Of a DNA stretch of 64,000 bases, positions 19,074-27,701 are shown piece by piece. The position numbers and the translations under genes were made by a program. Position 1 is the first letter of the stretch; the number at the start of each line of letters is the position of its first letter. Under the pieces are notes generated by a model. It was not told the origin of the DNA. It did not search any database and worked only from the letters and a program-made list of their open reading frames with translations. This DNA is from Candidatus Caenarcanales bacterium (lineage in GTDB: Bacteria > Cyanobacteriota > Vampirovibrionia > 2-02-FULL-35-15), in the NCBI GenBank assembly GCA_020050435.1, contig JAGVKQ010000020.1, positions 62,001 to 126,000 of the forward strand, in the 5' to 3' direction.

Positions 19074-19931
19074 AACTATAGGTGTATACATTTTAAAAAG
19101 ATTTAATATATTTGCAATCAGACTTGATATTTTCATTTTTTGAATTAGACCTACTATAGATCTTATCCGTTTTAATGATGCCCAGTCTGAATAATTTCCC
19201 GATTCTAATCTGTCTTTAAAAACTTCTTTTCCCCAGCTAATTACTTCAATATTTAAATTAAGTTCTTTTAAAGTTTTCTTTAAATAAAATGGACTAATTA
19301 GCTGTAAAGTGTCTACATATGCAGGATTTTTACCTAAGAGTTTTACATACAATCTTCCTAAAAACTTATTCGTTATACAAGGCCAAAATATTCCATAATG
19401 TCCTTCCCAGAATGAAAAATAGTTAGGGATTACAAACTGCAAATATCCACCAGGCTTAAGAACTCTAATAGACTCTGATATAACTTTTTTTGGATCTTTA
19501 ACATGCTCTAAAACATTCGTAGAATAAACCAGATCAAATGAACTGTCTTCAAAAGGCAAATCTTCAGCAGTAGAATTAACAATAATGTCTTTAGGTAAAT
19601 TATATTCTTCTATTAACTTAGATGAAATGTCTCTAAAAGAACAAAACTCATTAGAAGATGGCTCTACACCAAAAGCCTCAATATTATATTCACTCCTAGC
19701 TATAACGAGCATAGCACCTACACCAGCACCTACTTCAAGGAGCTTCTTACCGCTAAAATCAACACCTATAATTTTCTTAAACAATTCTATTTGTTCAATA
19801 GCTCGCTTTTTAGATAAAAACTCTTTTGCTACAACCTTCACATTTAAATTTAATAAATCTTTCGTAGAAGCATATAATGCATCAGATAATTTATCTACTA
19901 AAGTTTCATCTTTTGAAATCAAGTCAACCAT
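19053..19931 (-). CDS. Class I SAM-dependent methyltransferase
   Basis: The 292-residue protein has motif I LLEVGAGVGAML near residue 60, FGVEPSSNEF as post-I, and YSTNVLEHVKDPKKVISESIRVLKPGG as the later motifs (Methyltransf_11/31 type). A good ribosome-binding site (AGAGGGT) precedes the ATG at 19931. That ATG shares a base with the stop of the GT39-like gene, giving translational coupling. The C-terminal ~130 residues, with FWEGHYGIFWPC, resemble methyltransferases that act on lipid-linked oligosaccharides. Confidence 0.82.
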   Translation of the reverse strand: MVDLISKDETLVDKLSDALYASTKDLLNLNVKVVAKEFLSKKRAIEQIELFKKIIGVDFSGKKLLEVGAGVGAMLVIARSEYNIEAFGVEPSSNEFCSFRDISSKLIEEYNLPKDIIVNSTAEDLPFEDSSFDLVYSTNVLEHVKDPKKVISESIRVLKPGGYLQFVIPNYFSFWEGHYGIFWPCITNKFLGRLYVKLLGKNPAYVDTLQLISPFYLKKTLKELNLNIEVISWGKEVFKDRLESGNYSDWASLKRIRSIVGLIQKMKISSLIANILNLFKMYTPIVLTLRKV

Positions 19932-21595
19932 TACCCTCTATACCTATATATTACAGTTCTAGTCGTTGGCTCAAAAGTATAAAAAGTATAAGCCCCATCT
20001 AATATAGGCAAACCTTTTAATATTTGTTCTTTATTGATTTCAAATAACCAATCTCTTTGCCTTAAAAAAAGAAAGCTAATAGGCTCTGGCAATATTTTAT
20101 TAACCTGTTTTAACTGATCATTAGTAGCATCTTTAAATATTTGAATGGTAGGGTAGGATACAAAAGAAGTATGAGTACCATCATTTAAATAAATAAATTT
20201 AGGCTTGTCATTTTTTATAATCTCACTAACCAGCAGTGCATTAGTCTTAGCAAGATTATGGTACTGATCATAGAAAATTACTTGTGTTTTCAGGATAGAA
20301 AGTGTAGGTGGCAAATAAACTCCAATAACAATAAGCGCTAAAATAAGGCAAGAAACAACCTTATGATCAGCACAGAAGGGTTTTATATAACTTTTTAATC
20401 CTTTTATAATCACACCTAATGAAAGTAGAAATATAGGTAAATAATAAAGGTTGTATCTCCATATATTTTCATAGGTAGTAGTAAATAAACAGTTAAAGAT
20501 CAAATTAAAACTAAAGATAGAAATAAGGGAAAAAATCATAAAAGCCTTTTGTATTGATTCTAAAGATTTCCATATTGCAAACAGAGTGATAAATACTATG
20601 AGCAAAATAAAAAAATATTGAGCAGTAATTATAATAAATGGAATAAAGACAAAGAATTGATTATTAGGCTCTGTATAAGGAGAAGGATATATAAAATATG
20701 TTTTAATTATTCCTACAAAATTATTTAAGTTTATAATAAGATTTTCAGGGAAATCTAAAAAAAAGCCCCCAAGAAAATCTGAATAAATCTGCTTAGCTTC
20801 TTTCTCTGGTGTAAAGTTCATCATAGGAGCGACAGGAAGAAAAATAAATTTTTGACATATATAAAACAAAATAGCAAATAAAACATATACAAAAGGAATG
20901 AAAAATAAAGGTTTAATTTTAAAATCTATTTTCTGCTCAGATTTATAAAAAGAAATAAAAAGCAGTAAAACGAAAAATCCAAAAAAGATACCTATAAATA
21001 ACGTCTTATAAAGCCAAAGAATTAATAATGAAAAAGATAGTTTTAAAAGTGTAGTCCAGTTAAACACTCCTTTCACGTAATCTTTAAAAATCAGATAAAT
21101 AGACAGCATCATAAGAAAATTACCCAGCTGCTCCATCATTGCACTGTCAATGTTTTTTAAAATGCCAGGATATAACAAGTAAGAAATAGCTATGATAAAA
21201 GCAAGCTTACTACTAGCAGGAAATAATAATTTAAAAATATAGAATATTAGAATCGATACACCTAAGGCTGCAATCCAAGAAGAAAAATAAGCAATTTTTA
21301 AAGAGCAACCAAACAATTTAAAGAATATAGCTATGTATAGAGAAGATATTGGATAGTTTATAAGATGGCTAGGATATCCATGCTTTAAAAGTCCCATTAT
21401 GGTATATGCTCTAGAACTAAAGTCAAAATCAGTAGCTATACCCTTAGCTACTGACATATATGAAACTTCATCCCAGCCCAGTTTTTGATCAAGAATAAGC
21501 TGACAAAGAATATATACAATTAGCCAAATAAGAGAAATCAAAGAAGGATAAAAAAATCTTGACTTCAAAAACTTATTAAGCATCTCTTCTCTCAT
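19931..21595 (-). CDS. GT39-like (ArnT/PMT-type) membrane glycosyltransferase
   Basis: This is a 554-residue integral membrane protein. After the first hydrophobic helix comes LGWDEVSYMSVAKGIA, an acidic first periplasmic loop like that of protein mannosyltransferase/ArnT-type GT-C enzymes. About a dozen membrane segments follow, with a C-terminal periplasmic part of ~130 residues. Such enzymes move sugars from polyprenyl phosphate to protein or lipid. The neighbouring GT2 enzyme (21576-22460) is the expected maker of the polyprenyl-phosphate sugar, and the frames overlap by 20 bp. The ATG of residue 5 is an alternative start with a purine-rich sequence in front. Confidence 0.78.
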   Translation of the reverse strand: MREEMLNKFLKSRFFYPSLISLIWLIVYILCQLILDQKLGWDEVSYMSVAKGIATDFDFSSRAYTIMGLLKHGYPSHLINYPISSLYIAIFFKLFGCSLKIAYFSSWIAALGVSILIFYIFKLLFPASSKLAFIIAISYLLYPGILKNIDSAMMEQLGNFLMMLSIYLIFKDYVKGVFNWTTLLKLSFSLLILWLYKTLFIGIFFGFFVLLLFISFYKSEQKIDFKIKPLFFIPFVYVLFAILFYICQKFIFLPVAPMMNFTPEKEAKQIYSDFLGGFFLDFPENLIINLNNFVGIIKTYFIYPSPYTEPNNQFFVFIPFIIITAQYFFILLIVFITLFAIWKSLESIQKAFMIFSLISIFSFNLIFNCLFTTTYENIWRYNLYYLPIFLLSLGVIIKGLKSYIKPFCADHKVVSCLILALIVIGVYLPPTLSILKTQVIFYDQYHNLAKTNALLVSEIIKNDKPKFIYLNDGTHTSFVSYPTIQIFKDATNDQLKQVNKILPEPISFLFLRQRDWLFEINKEQILKGLPILDGAYTFYTFEPTTRTVIYRYRG

Positions 21596-22460
21596 AAAAA
21601 ATTCTCTTCTTAAGAAGTAATCCTAATAACCCTAAAGAAAAAGTAAAAATTGAAATTCCTTGTAGAATTGCAAATCCTAAAATACCCTGAGATGCATTCA
21701 AGAGCTTAGTAAAAGTAGCAATTAATAAAAGTAGAAAACCAATTGCACTGATTTTAATAGCTAAAAGCATAAATATTTTTATGGGATTATATAAAGCAAT
21801 GGTTTCTGTCAGTATCTGAGCAGATCTTAAAATATCTCTTAAGTACCTTACTTTTGATTTTCCTATTCTAGGTCTATATTCTATAGAGTGATAATGCACA
21901 GCTAGTCCTTCAAGGATATAAATAAGAGTAGTCGATAAAGAAAATGAAAACCCACTAGAAGTATTTACAAAATATTTTGAAATTTCACTTTTTCTAAAAA
22001 CTCTTAGACCTGAGTTCACATCAAGTATTCTTTCACCAGCAACAAATTCAGCAACCAGTTTAAATCCTATCCTTGAGATTTTCTTTAGAAATGGATCAAA
22101 AGTATCTAAGTTATTTCTTTTCCCGATAACCAGATCATATCCTTCTTCTAGCTTCTTTACCATAAGTAAAATAGCTTCAACTGGATAAGTCCCATCTGCA
22201 TCAGTAATAGCAATAATTTCTGAGCTTGCAGCTAAAATACCTTTTTTTAAAGAAAAACCATAACCCTTATTATAAGGATTTCTAACTAGTTTTATGTCAC
22301 TTCTTTTTTTTAAAATATCATAAGTGCCATCAGTAGAACCATCATCTACAATAACTATTTCACTTAAGATTGGACTTAAAAGGAGCTTGATTTCATCTAT
22401 TGTTTTTTCAATAGCGTTTTTTTCATTAAAACAAGGAATTACTATGGAGATTTTTTGCAT
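21576..22460 (-). CDS. Family 2 glycosyltransferase (polyprenyl-phosphate sugar synthase type)
   Basis: The protein is 294 residues with an N-terminal GT-A domain: SIVIPCFNEK, VDDGSTDGT and the DADGTYP metal-binding motif. The region to residue 230 resembles dolichyl-phosphate mannose synthase. Two C-terminal hydrophobic segments (FMLLAIKISAIGFLLLLIAT and a second) anchor it. It would charge undecaprenyl phosphate with a sugar on the inner face of the membrane for the overlapping GT39-like enzyme. A TATAAT 8 nt before the ATG suggests its own leaderless promoter. Confidence 0.88.
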   Translation of the reverse strand: MQKISIVIPCFNEKNAIEKTIDEIKLLLSPILSEIVIVDDGSTDGTYDILKKRSDIKLVRNPYNKGYGFSLKKGILAASSEIIAITDADGTYPVEAILLMVKKLEEGYDLVIGKRNNLDTFDPFLKKISRIGFKLVAEFVAGERILDVNSGLRVFRKSEISKYFVNTSSGFSFSLSTTLIYILEGLAVHYHSIEYRPRIGKSKVRYLRDILRSAQILTETIALYNPIKIFMLLAIKISAIGFLLLLIATFTKLLNASQGILGFAILQGISIFTFSLGLLGLLLKKRIFYERRDA

Positions 22461-22468
22461 TTTGATAA

Positions 22469-22474
22469 ATTATA
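22469..22474 (-). promoter_or_regulatory. Predicted -10 box, leaderless GT2 gene
   Basis: On the minus strand TATAAT ends 8 nt before the ATG at 22460, with no Shine-Dalgarno sequence. It would drive the 22460-19053 operon. Confidence 0.5.
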
Positions 22475-22568
22475 GTTTATTTGAAATAAAAGAGCATGCC
22501 TGTATAGATAGGTTAAAACCAAGTTATATTGAAATGTCCCAGAAGTGAAATAGGCTTTCAAAAACTAT

Positions 22569-23441
22569 TTATTTCTTGGCAATTAGTAATAGTGAGCTAC
22601 CTATTGGAAAAGAAATACCTAGTGTAATAAACATGCGCTCTAAATCCAACACTTTTTCTAATAAAAGATTCACATGTCTATTCAGGTTAAATTCAGACAT
22701 GTCTTCTTTCCTACTCTTAGATGATTTAAACTTTAACAACCTAGATAAAATAAACAGGGGCAATAGAAAAGTAACAAATGAGGTCATTCTTAATACTTTA
22801 AAGCCACATGATTCTACTTTTGTTTTTAGTTCCTTTGAACTATATCTTCTAAAATGGTGACTAAATTCATCTAACTTGCTCCATAAAAACTTGTGCTGTG
22901 GGACTGTCAATATTAACCCACCACCTGGCTTTAAAGCCTTATATATTTGCTCTAAAACAATTTTATCTTCTAATATATGTTCTAATACATCAAAAGCTCC
23001 GATAACCTCAAATTCTTCTTTAAAAGGAATATTTCTTGCATCCATCTGAAATAAAGTAGAATGTGGAACCCTTTCTGATGCAAACTTTAAACCATGCAAC
23101 AATGCTTCACTTCCATATAAATCAAGATCAGGGAAATTGTCACTAATGCCGGATAATGCAAAACCTGTTCCACAACCAATTTCAAAGAAATTTTTTGCCT
23201 TAGGAAAGTAGTTTTTAATTGCCCAATTAATCAATTTATTCCTGATACAAAACCAAAAGTTATTTTCTTCTACTTTTATCAGTCTATTAAAAAAATCAGG
23301 CTCAAATCCAATATCATTTTGTTCATCACCTTCTAAGGAAAGAACTAATCTTCCATCTTTAACTGGTGGTTTGTAGCCACATTTTGGGCAATTCCAATTA
23401 TTTTGTTCTATTTCACATTTACATTCAATACAAGTTTTCAT
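22569..23441 (-). CDS. Zinc-ribbon class I methyltransferase
   Basis: This is 290 residues from the ATG at 23441, chosen because TTGGAG lies 7 nt upstream and because the longer frame (to 23576) would run into the previous gene. The N-terminus has two CxxC-type pairs in CIECKCEIEQNNWNCPKCGY, probably binding zinc. Motif I is FFEIGCGTGFALS, followed by GAFDVLEHILEDKIVLEQIYKALKPGG. The histidine-rich VPQHKFLWSKLDEFSHHFRRYS is typical of methyltransferases in O-antigen-like clusters. It is the last gene of the four-gene operon beginning at 25816. Confidence 0.83.
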   Translation of the reverse strand: MKTCIECKCEIEQNNWNCPKCGYKPPVKDGRLVLSLEGDEQNDIGFEPDFFNRLIKVEENNFWFCIRNKLINWAIKNYFPKAKNFFEIGCGTGFALSGISDNFPDLDLYGSEALLHGLKFASERVPHSTLFQMDARNIPFKEEFEVIGAFDVLEHILEDKIVLEQIYKALKPGGGLILTVPQHKFLWSKLDEFSHHFRRYSSKELKTKVESCGFKVLRMTSFVTFLLPLFILSRLLKFKSSKSRKEDMSEFNLNRHVNLLLEKVLDLERMFITLGISFPIGSSLLLIAKK

Positions 23442-23457
23442 TGAGAAGCTCCAAGAA

Positions 23458-24117
23458 TCAATTTTCAGTAACATACTTAGAAAATTCAGGATAGACAACA
23501 GAATCTTTATCAAACTCTTTTTGCTTATCCACAAAAAGAGTGAATTCAAAAGGCATGTAGTCATTTCTAAGAACAATTTTATTCGAATATTTATATGCTA
23601 GTTCTACAATTTTCACTGGATCACTATGATAAGTATCTTCCAACGTATAATCAACCCTATTAGAAAGAAAATTTAAAGCAAATCCTTTTAAAGAATATTC
23701 ATTATATAGTTCAAAAGTTTTCTCAATAAAACTCCAATTGTCTTTTATCTTAAAATTATGAACTCCTGATGAGAGGATATAATCATATTTCCGACTTAAA
23801 CCACTCTCAAGAGCATCCCTAAATTCTAGATTTGCATCTGGATAGTCTTTCTTTCCTTCCAGAATTAATTCTTTATTCAAATCAACACCATAGTACTCAA
23901 TCTTCAGTCCTAAATTTTTTGCATAATTATACATATCACCAAAACCACATCCAAAATCTAAAACGCTTTTATTCTCCAGATTCCATTGAGTTAATAAAAT
24001 ATGATATCTAAGCTCATGCTTACCCTTCGTCCAGCCAAGAGTATCATTGCTATGACCATACTTTTTAAAGCGATCATTATAACTTTCAATCAATAGTTCT
24101 TTATCTTCTTTATCCAT
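23458..24117 (-). CDS. Class I methyltransferase
   Basis: The 219-residue protein has motif I VLDFGCGFGDMY near residue 55 and the acidic YGVDLNKELI after it. The N-terminus YNDRFKKYGHSNDTLGWTKGKHELR precedes the fold and is typical of small cluster methyltransferases. Its start lies 3 nt from the stop of the amidohydrolase gene and its end 16 nt before the next methyltransferase, so the three are co-transcribed. No acceptor can be named. Confidence 0.8.
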   Translation of the reverse strand: MDKEDKELLIESYNDRFKKYGHSNDTLGWTKGKHELRYHILLTQWNLENKSVLDFGCGFGDMYNYAKNLGLKIEYYGVDLNKELILEGKKDYPDANLEFRDALESGLSRKYDYILSSGVHNFKIKDNWSFIEKTFELYNEYSLKGFALNFLSNRVDYTLEDTYHSDPVKIVELAYKYSNKIVLRNDYMPFEFTLFVDKQKEFDKDSVVYPEFSKYVTEN

Positions 24118-24119
24118 TT

Positions 24120-24899
24120 TTAATCAGCAATATTGAAAAAGTTTATTAGATTTTTATATCCAATATTTTCTTTTTTTTCTATCAGTAAGTCTTGTGTTAG
24201 ATCTTCAAATCTTTCTCTAAGAATTTTATGAGAAAATTCAGGATGATCAGTTCCAAGACAAATTCTCCTATCTAAATTTTTAAACAAATATTTAATATCC
24301 AAATCTAGTGAACTCCCTTGATATTTCATTATAGTAAATGAAAGGTCTAAAACAACATTAGGACTTCTTTTAACAAGCTCTGCATATCGTAATAGATTCA
24401 CATCACCACCATGTAATAATAATACTTTAGTATCTTTTGATGATTTAAGTAGCTTAACCAAAGAATATAAAGGGTCACTTTCTGGATACCGCTCTAAATT
24501 AGCATGAGAATAAGTACATAGGAAAACAACCAGATTTGATTCATTTGCAAATCGTAAAATATCTGGCAAAGTATCAAAATCCAAACCAATATTAGAGTTT
24601 CTAGGATGAATTTTTATGCCTTTAAAACCAAGCTTAGATAAAGTTATAATTTCTTTCTCAAGATCATCTACTTTTTGTTTAGGGTTCAATCCAGCAATTG
24701 GAATAAAACACTTATACTTACGACACTCTTTAATATATAAATTGTGGTCGTATTTTTCAACACCTTCTAAACCAACAGCACAAGCCCACTTAAAGCCAGT
24801 TTCTTTCATTCCAGAATAAGTAGAATCAAAGGTTGATAGCAAACCATTTAATGTACCACTAATAGTTGGATGAGTTAAAGAATCAAATAGGGGAATCAT
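24120..24899 (-). CDS. Amidohydrolase-superfamily (TIM-barrel) metal-dependent hydrolase
   Basis: The protein is 259 residues. It has GFKGIKIHPRNSN (strand 4 region), HANLERYPES, LLLHGGDVNLLRYAEL and LGTDHPEF, which carry the histidine and aspartate metal ligands of the amidohydrolase-2/TatD-like barrel. The usual N-terminal HxH is replaced by DSLTHPT, so the site may bind one metal or be altered. It overlaps the beta-propeller gene by 4 bp. Within a glycan cluster it may deacylate or hydrolyse a sugar or lactone, but the substrate is unknown. Confidence 0.7.
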   Translation of the reverse strand: MIPLFDSLTHPTISGTLNGLLSTFDSTYSGMKETGFKWACAVGLEGVEKYDHNLYIKECRKYKCFIPIAGLNPKQKVDDLEKEIITLSKLGFKGIKIHPRNSNIGLDFDTLPDILRFANESNLVVFLCTYSHANLERYPESDPLYSLVKLLKSSKDTKVLLLHGGDVNLLRYAELVKRSPNVVLDLSFTIMKYQGSSLDLDIKYLFKNLDRRICLGTDHPEFSHKILRERFEDLTQDLLIEKKENIGYKNLINFFNIAD

Positions 24900-25816
24900 A
24901 TTTCTAATTTAGCTAAACCCAAGCCTTCTTTCCCATAATCATTACCGTTATAAAGCATATAAAAAAAACTTTTATATGAAAAAACATGAGAATAACATAC
25001 AGCCTTTGAATCCCAACCTTCTTTTGAAACATCGACTCCAGCCATATCATCCTTTCTTACCCAATTAATTCCATCACTTGAGTATGCATATCCGATTCTA
25101 TACTGCTCACCCCTATATGAATACCACATATGATATTTATCTTTAATTTTTACAACAGAAGGTTTACCTATTGAATATTCGGATCCATCTTTATAATTTA
25201 TACAAATCTGATTATTCCTCACCCAATGAATTCCATCTTTTGATTCAGCATATTTAATTACATAATAATGCTTATGCTCACCAGGGCTTGAGCCCCATTT
25301 CAAAAATGATGTATACCACATTTTCCAAATAGAATTTTCTATAAGTACTGAGCATGAGCCTGTCCCCAAATATTCATCATTTGTTCTCTCTAAAATGGGA
25401 GCTTTCGATACCCTTACAAAACTTTTGTTATCCTGCTGAGCTGCAAGTCCCGTATGGTTTTGAAATGGAGTAATAACTGTAGGCATCCAACCTACATAGT
25501 ACATATAAACCTTATTCTCTTGATTAACTAAATAGGGATAGGATACACCATTTTCATCAAAAGCACCTTTTTCTCCAAAAGTAAAAATAGGATCTGATGT
25601 AATTTCTATTATTTTATTTGGCTTTTCTATATCAACTCGAACTATTCCAATAGAGGATCTATTTTTAGAATCCCTACCAGTAACATAAATATCAAACAAA
25701 GAAGTTTCCCCTACTTGTTTAGCAAAAGAAGGTCCTGTATAGGTACTCATCCAGTAAATATCTTGATCTGGCTTTAATATTCTCCCTAGTTTTTTAGATG
25801 CTTTGATACCAACCAT
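24896..25816 (-). CDS. Five-bladed beta-propeller protein, GH43/GH32/GH130-like
   Basis: The 306-residue protein has repeated blades with the pattern Y-A-x-S-x-DGIxWVR (YAESKDGIHWVR, YAYSSDGINWVRK) and aromatic-rich strands (KMWYTSFLKWG, KYHMWYSYRG). These are seen in GH43, GH32 and GH130 superfamily propellers. No signal peptide is present, so it acts in the cytoplasm or is a sugar-binding or phosphorylase-like relative. It is first in the operon 25816-22569. A TATTAT lies 6 nt before its ATG, so it is probably leaderless. Confidence 0.68.
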   Translation of the reverse strand: MVGIKASKKLGRILKPDQDIYWMSTYTGPSFAKQVGETSLFDIYVTGRDSKNRSSIGIVRVDIEKPNKIIEITSDPIFTFGEKGAFDENGVSYPYLVNQENKVYMYYVGWMPTVITPFQNHTGLAAQQDNKSFVRVSKAPILERTNDEYLGTGSCSVLIENSIWKMWYTSFLKWGSSPGEHKHYYVIKYAESKDGIHWVRNNQICINYKDGSEYSIGKPSVVKIKDKYHMWYSYRGEQYRIGYAYSSDGINWVRKDDMAGVDVSKEGWDSKAVCYSHVFSYKSFFYMLYNGNDYGKEGLGLAKLEI

Positions 25817-25822
25817 TTCTTA

Positions 25823-25828
25823 ATAATA
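25823..25828 (-). promoter_or_regulatory. Predicted -10 box, leaderless start of the propeller operon
   Basis: On the minus strand TATTAT ends 6 nt before the ATG at 25816, with no ribosome-binding sequence. Confidence 0.42.
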
Positions 25829-25965
25829 CCTTATTTTATATTACAAAAGAAAACGTGATATGACAAGATCTTAGTATGATGGTCAGAAATAAAAACTGCA
25901 CTTAGTCTGCGGTATTATATTAAAAAGGTTTTGCATATGATTAAGAAGGCAAGTGGCAATTACAA

Positions 25966-26934
25966 ATGAAATTAAGTATTGTTAGTCCAGTATATCTAGC
26001 AGAGGGAATAGTTGATGAACTTATTCAACAAATAGTAAGCGTTGTTTCAAAAATAACAAGTGATTTTGAAATAGTTCTAGTTGAAGATGGTAGTCCTGAT
26101 AGATCTTGGGAAAAGATTTATGAGAACTGCAAGAAAGATAGTAGGATTAAAGGAATAAAATTTAGTAGGAATTTCGGGCAACATTTTGCAATAACAGCTG
26201 GATTGAAATATGCAACAGGAGATTATGTAGTGGTTATCGATTGTGACTTACAAGATGATCCGAAAAATATTCCTTTACTTCTGAACAAAGCTCAAGAAGG
26301 GTTTGAAATAGTTTATGCTAGAAAAATTGCCAGAAGTCATGGGTTCATGAAGAACTTTTTTGCAAATATTTTTTACAAACTCTTTTCCTTAATAAGCGAT
26401 TACAAAATGGATCCGACAATAGGGAGTTTTTCTATTATATCTAGAAAGGTTGTAAATTCTTTTCTAGACTTTAAAGATTATAGACGTGGATACTTGGTAG
26501 TTTTAAGATGGCTAGGATATAAACCTGCTTATATAGATGTAAGCCATAATCAAAGATACAATGGGAAAAGTTCTTATTCATTAGAAAAATTATTAAAATT
26601 AGCAGAAGTAATAGCAGTCTCATATTCAGACAAACTGTTAAGAATATCGATTTACCTAGGGATTTTGTTTTCTAGTACAGCAATTCTTGGGATTGCATAC
26701 TTGGTCTACAGATACATATTCACTGGTGTAAAAGAGGGTTGGACAAGCGTAATGGCCACTATAATTTTAGTAGGTGGATTTATTATGGTCTCACTAGGAG
26801 TACTGGGTTTATATATTGGACAAATATTTGAACAAGTCAAAAATAGACCCATGTTTATTGTCCAGGATAGTCTCAATTGTGAAGAGATGGAAAGGTTTAT
26901 TGGAATTAAGGATCCATGTTTGCAAAAGATTTAA
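25966..26934 (+). CDS. Family 2 glycosyltransferase, GtrB/ArnC type
   Basis: The protein is 322 residues. The GT-A domain has VEDGSPDRSWE, FSRNFGQHFAITAGLKYATGDY and IDCDLQDDP, the diagnostic motifs of bactoprenyl-phosphate glucosyl/aminoarabinose transferases. Two C-terminal membrane helices follow (ISIYLGILFSSTAILGIAYL and TIILVGGFIMVSLGVLGLYI). It would load a sugar onto undecaprenyl phosphate. It overlaps the dioxygenase gene by 19 bp, so a sugar-modifying oxygenase may be made with it. Confidence 0.9.
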   Translation: MKLSIVSPVYLAEGIVDELIQQIVSVVSKITSDFEIVLVEDGSPDRSWEKIYENCKKDSRIKGIKFSRNFGQHFAITAGLKYATGDYVVVIDCDLQDDPKNIPLLLNKAQEGFEIVYARKIARSHGFMKNFFANIFYKLFSLISDYKMDPTIGSFSIISRKVVNSFLDFKDYRRGYLVVLRWLGYKPAYIDVSHNQRYNGKSSYSLEKLLKLAEVIAVSYSDKLLRISIYLGILFSSTAILGIAYLVYRYIFTGVKEGWTSVMATIILVGGFIMVSLGVLGLYIGQIFEQVKNRPMFIVQDSLNCEEMERFIGIKDPCLQKI

Positions 26935-27698
26935 TTTACTTAAATAATCATGACTTAGTTTTAGAAAACAACTCTAAAATTAACGAGATTCGTGAAGGGA
27001 TAAAGGACGGTCAAGTCTATATCTTTAAGAATGTTCTTCCTAAAGAAAAAATTGCTTTAATTAAAAACTATTTAACTCAAGTTGGACAGAATTCCTTACC
27101 AAATTATAAAAAGATAGAAGCTGGCTGTCCCAATTTTCATCGTATAAATATATGGGATGCTAGATCATATGTTTTATGCTGCTTCCATCAGTTTACATTT
27201 TTTCCATGGAACCAAGATATATTTTCAATGTTTAATCTTTTTAAAAAAGCTTATGAGCTTAGAAATCTTGTGAATGGAAATCCTAGAGAAAAGTTTCTTG
27301 GTATTGAACCAGAAGATGGCTGCATTGGCAGATTATCATTTCAATTCTACCCAAGTGGCGCTGGGGGAATGAATAAACATTTAGACCCTGTGGATCATCA
27401 CCAATTAGCAGTTCCCATGATGATGATGACTAAAAAAGGAATAGACTTTAACAAAGGTGGTGCTTTTGTTGAAAAAGAAAATGGTCAAAGATTAATCATA
27501 GATGATTTTACTGATTATGGAGACATTGTTTATTTTAACGCTCAGATACCACATGGTGTAGATAAAATAGATCCTGATTCTGAGCTTAACTGGCTCTCAT
27601 TCAAAGGAAGGTGGATAGTTATATTTGCAGTTAATAAATTATTTAACAATGCTAACATCAAAGATGCTGTTGATTTAGAGAAAGAAGAAGTATTTTAA
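26916..27698 (+). CDS. Fe(II)/2-oxoglutarate-dependent oxygenase-like protein
   Basis: The 260-residue protein has a double-stranded beta-helix pattern in its second half. The HLD segment in GMNKHLDPVDHH gives the His-x-Asp pair, IPHGVDKI the distal histidine, and KGRW the arginine expected to hold 2-oxoglutarate. The family is phytanoyl-CoA-dioxygenase-like or 2OG-FeII_Oxy. It would hydroxylate or otherwise oxidise a cluster substrate. It lies between the GtrB-type gene (19-bp overlap) and the second carbamoyltransferase (3-bp gap), so hydroxylation followed by O-carbamoylation of the new hydroxyl is an attractive but unproven order. Confidence 0.72.
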   Translation: MFAKDLIYLNNHDLVLENNSKINEIREGIKDGQVYIFKNVLPKEKIALIKNYLTQVGQNSLPNYKKIEAGCPNFHRINIWDARSYVLCCFHQFTFFPWNQDIFSMFNLFKKAYELRNLVNGNPREKFLGIEPEDGCIGRLSFQFYPSGAGGMNKHLDPVDHHQLAVPMMMMTKKGIDFNKGGAFVEKENGQRLIIDDFTDYGDIVYFNAQIPHGVDKIDPDSELNWLSFKGRWIVIFAVNKLFNNANIKDAVDLEKEEVF

Positions 27699-27701
27699 CA
27701 A

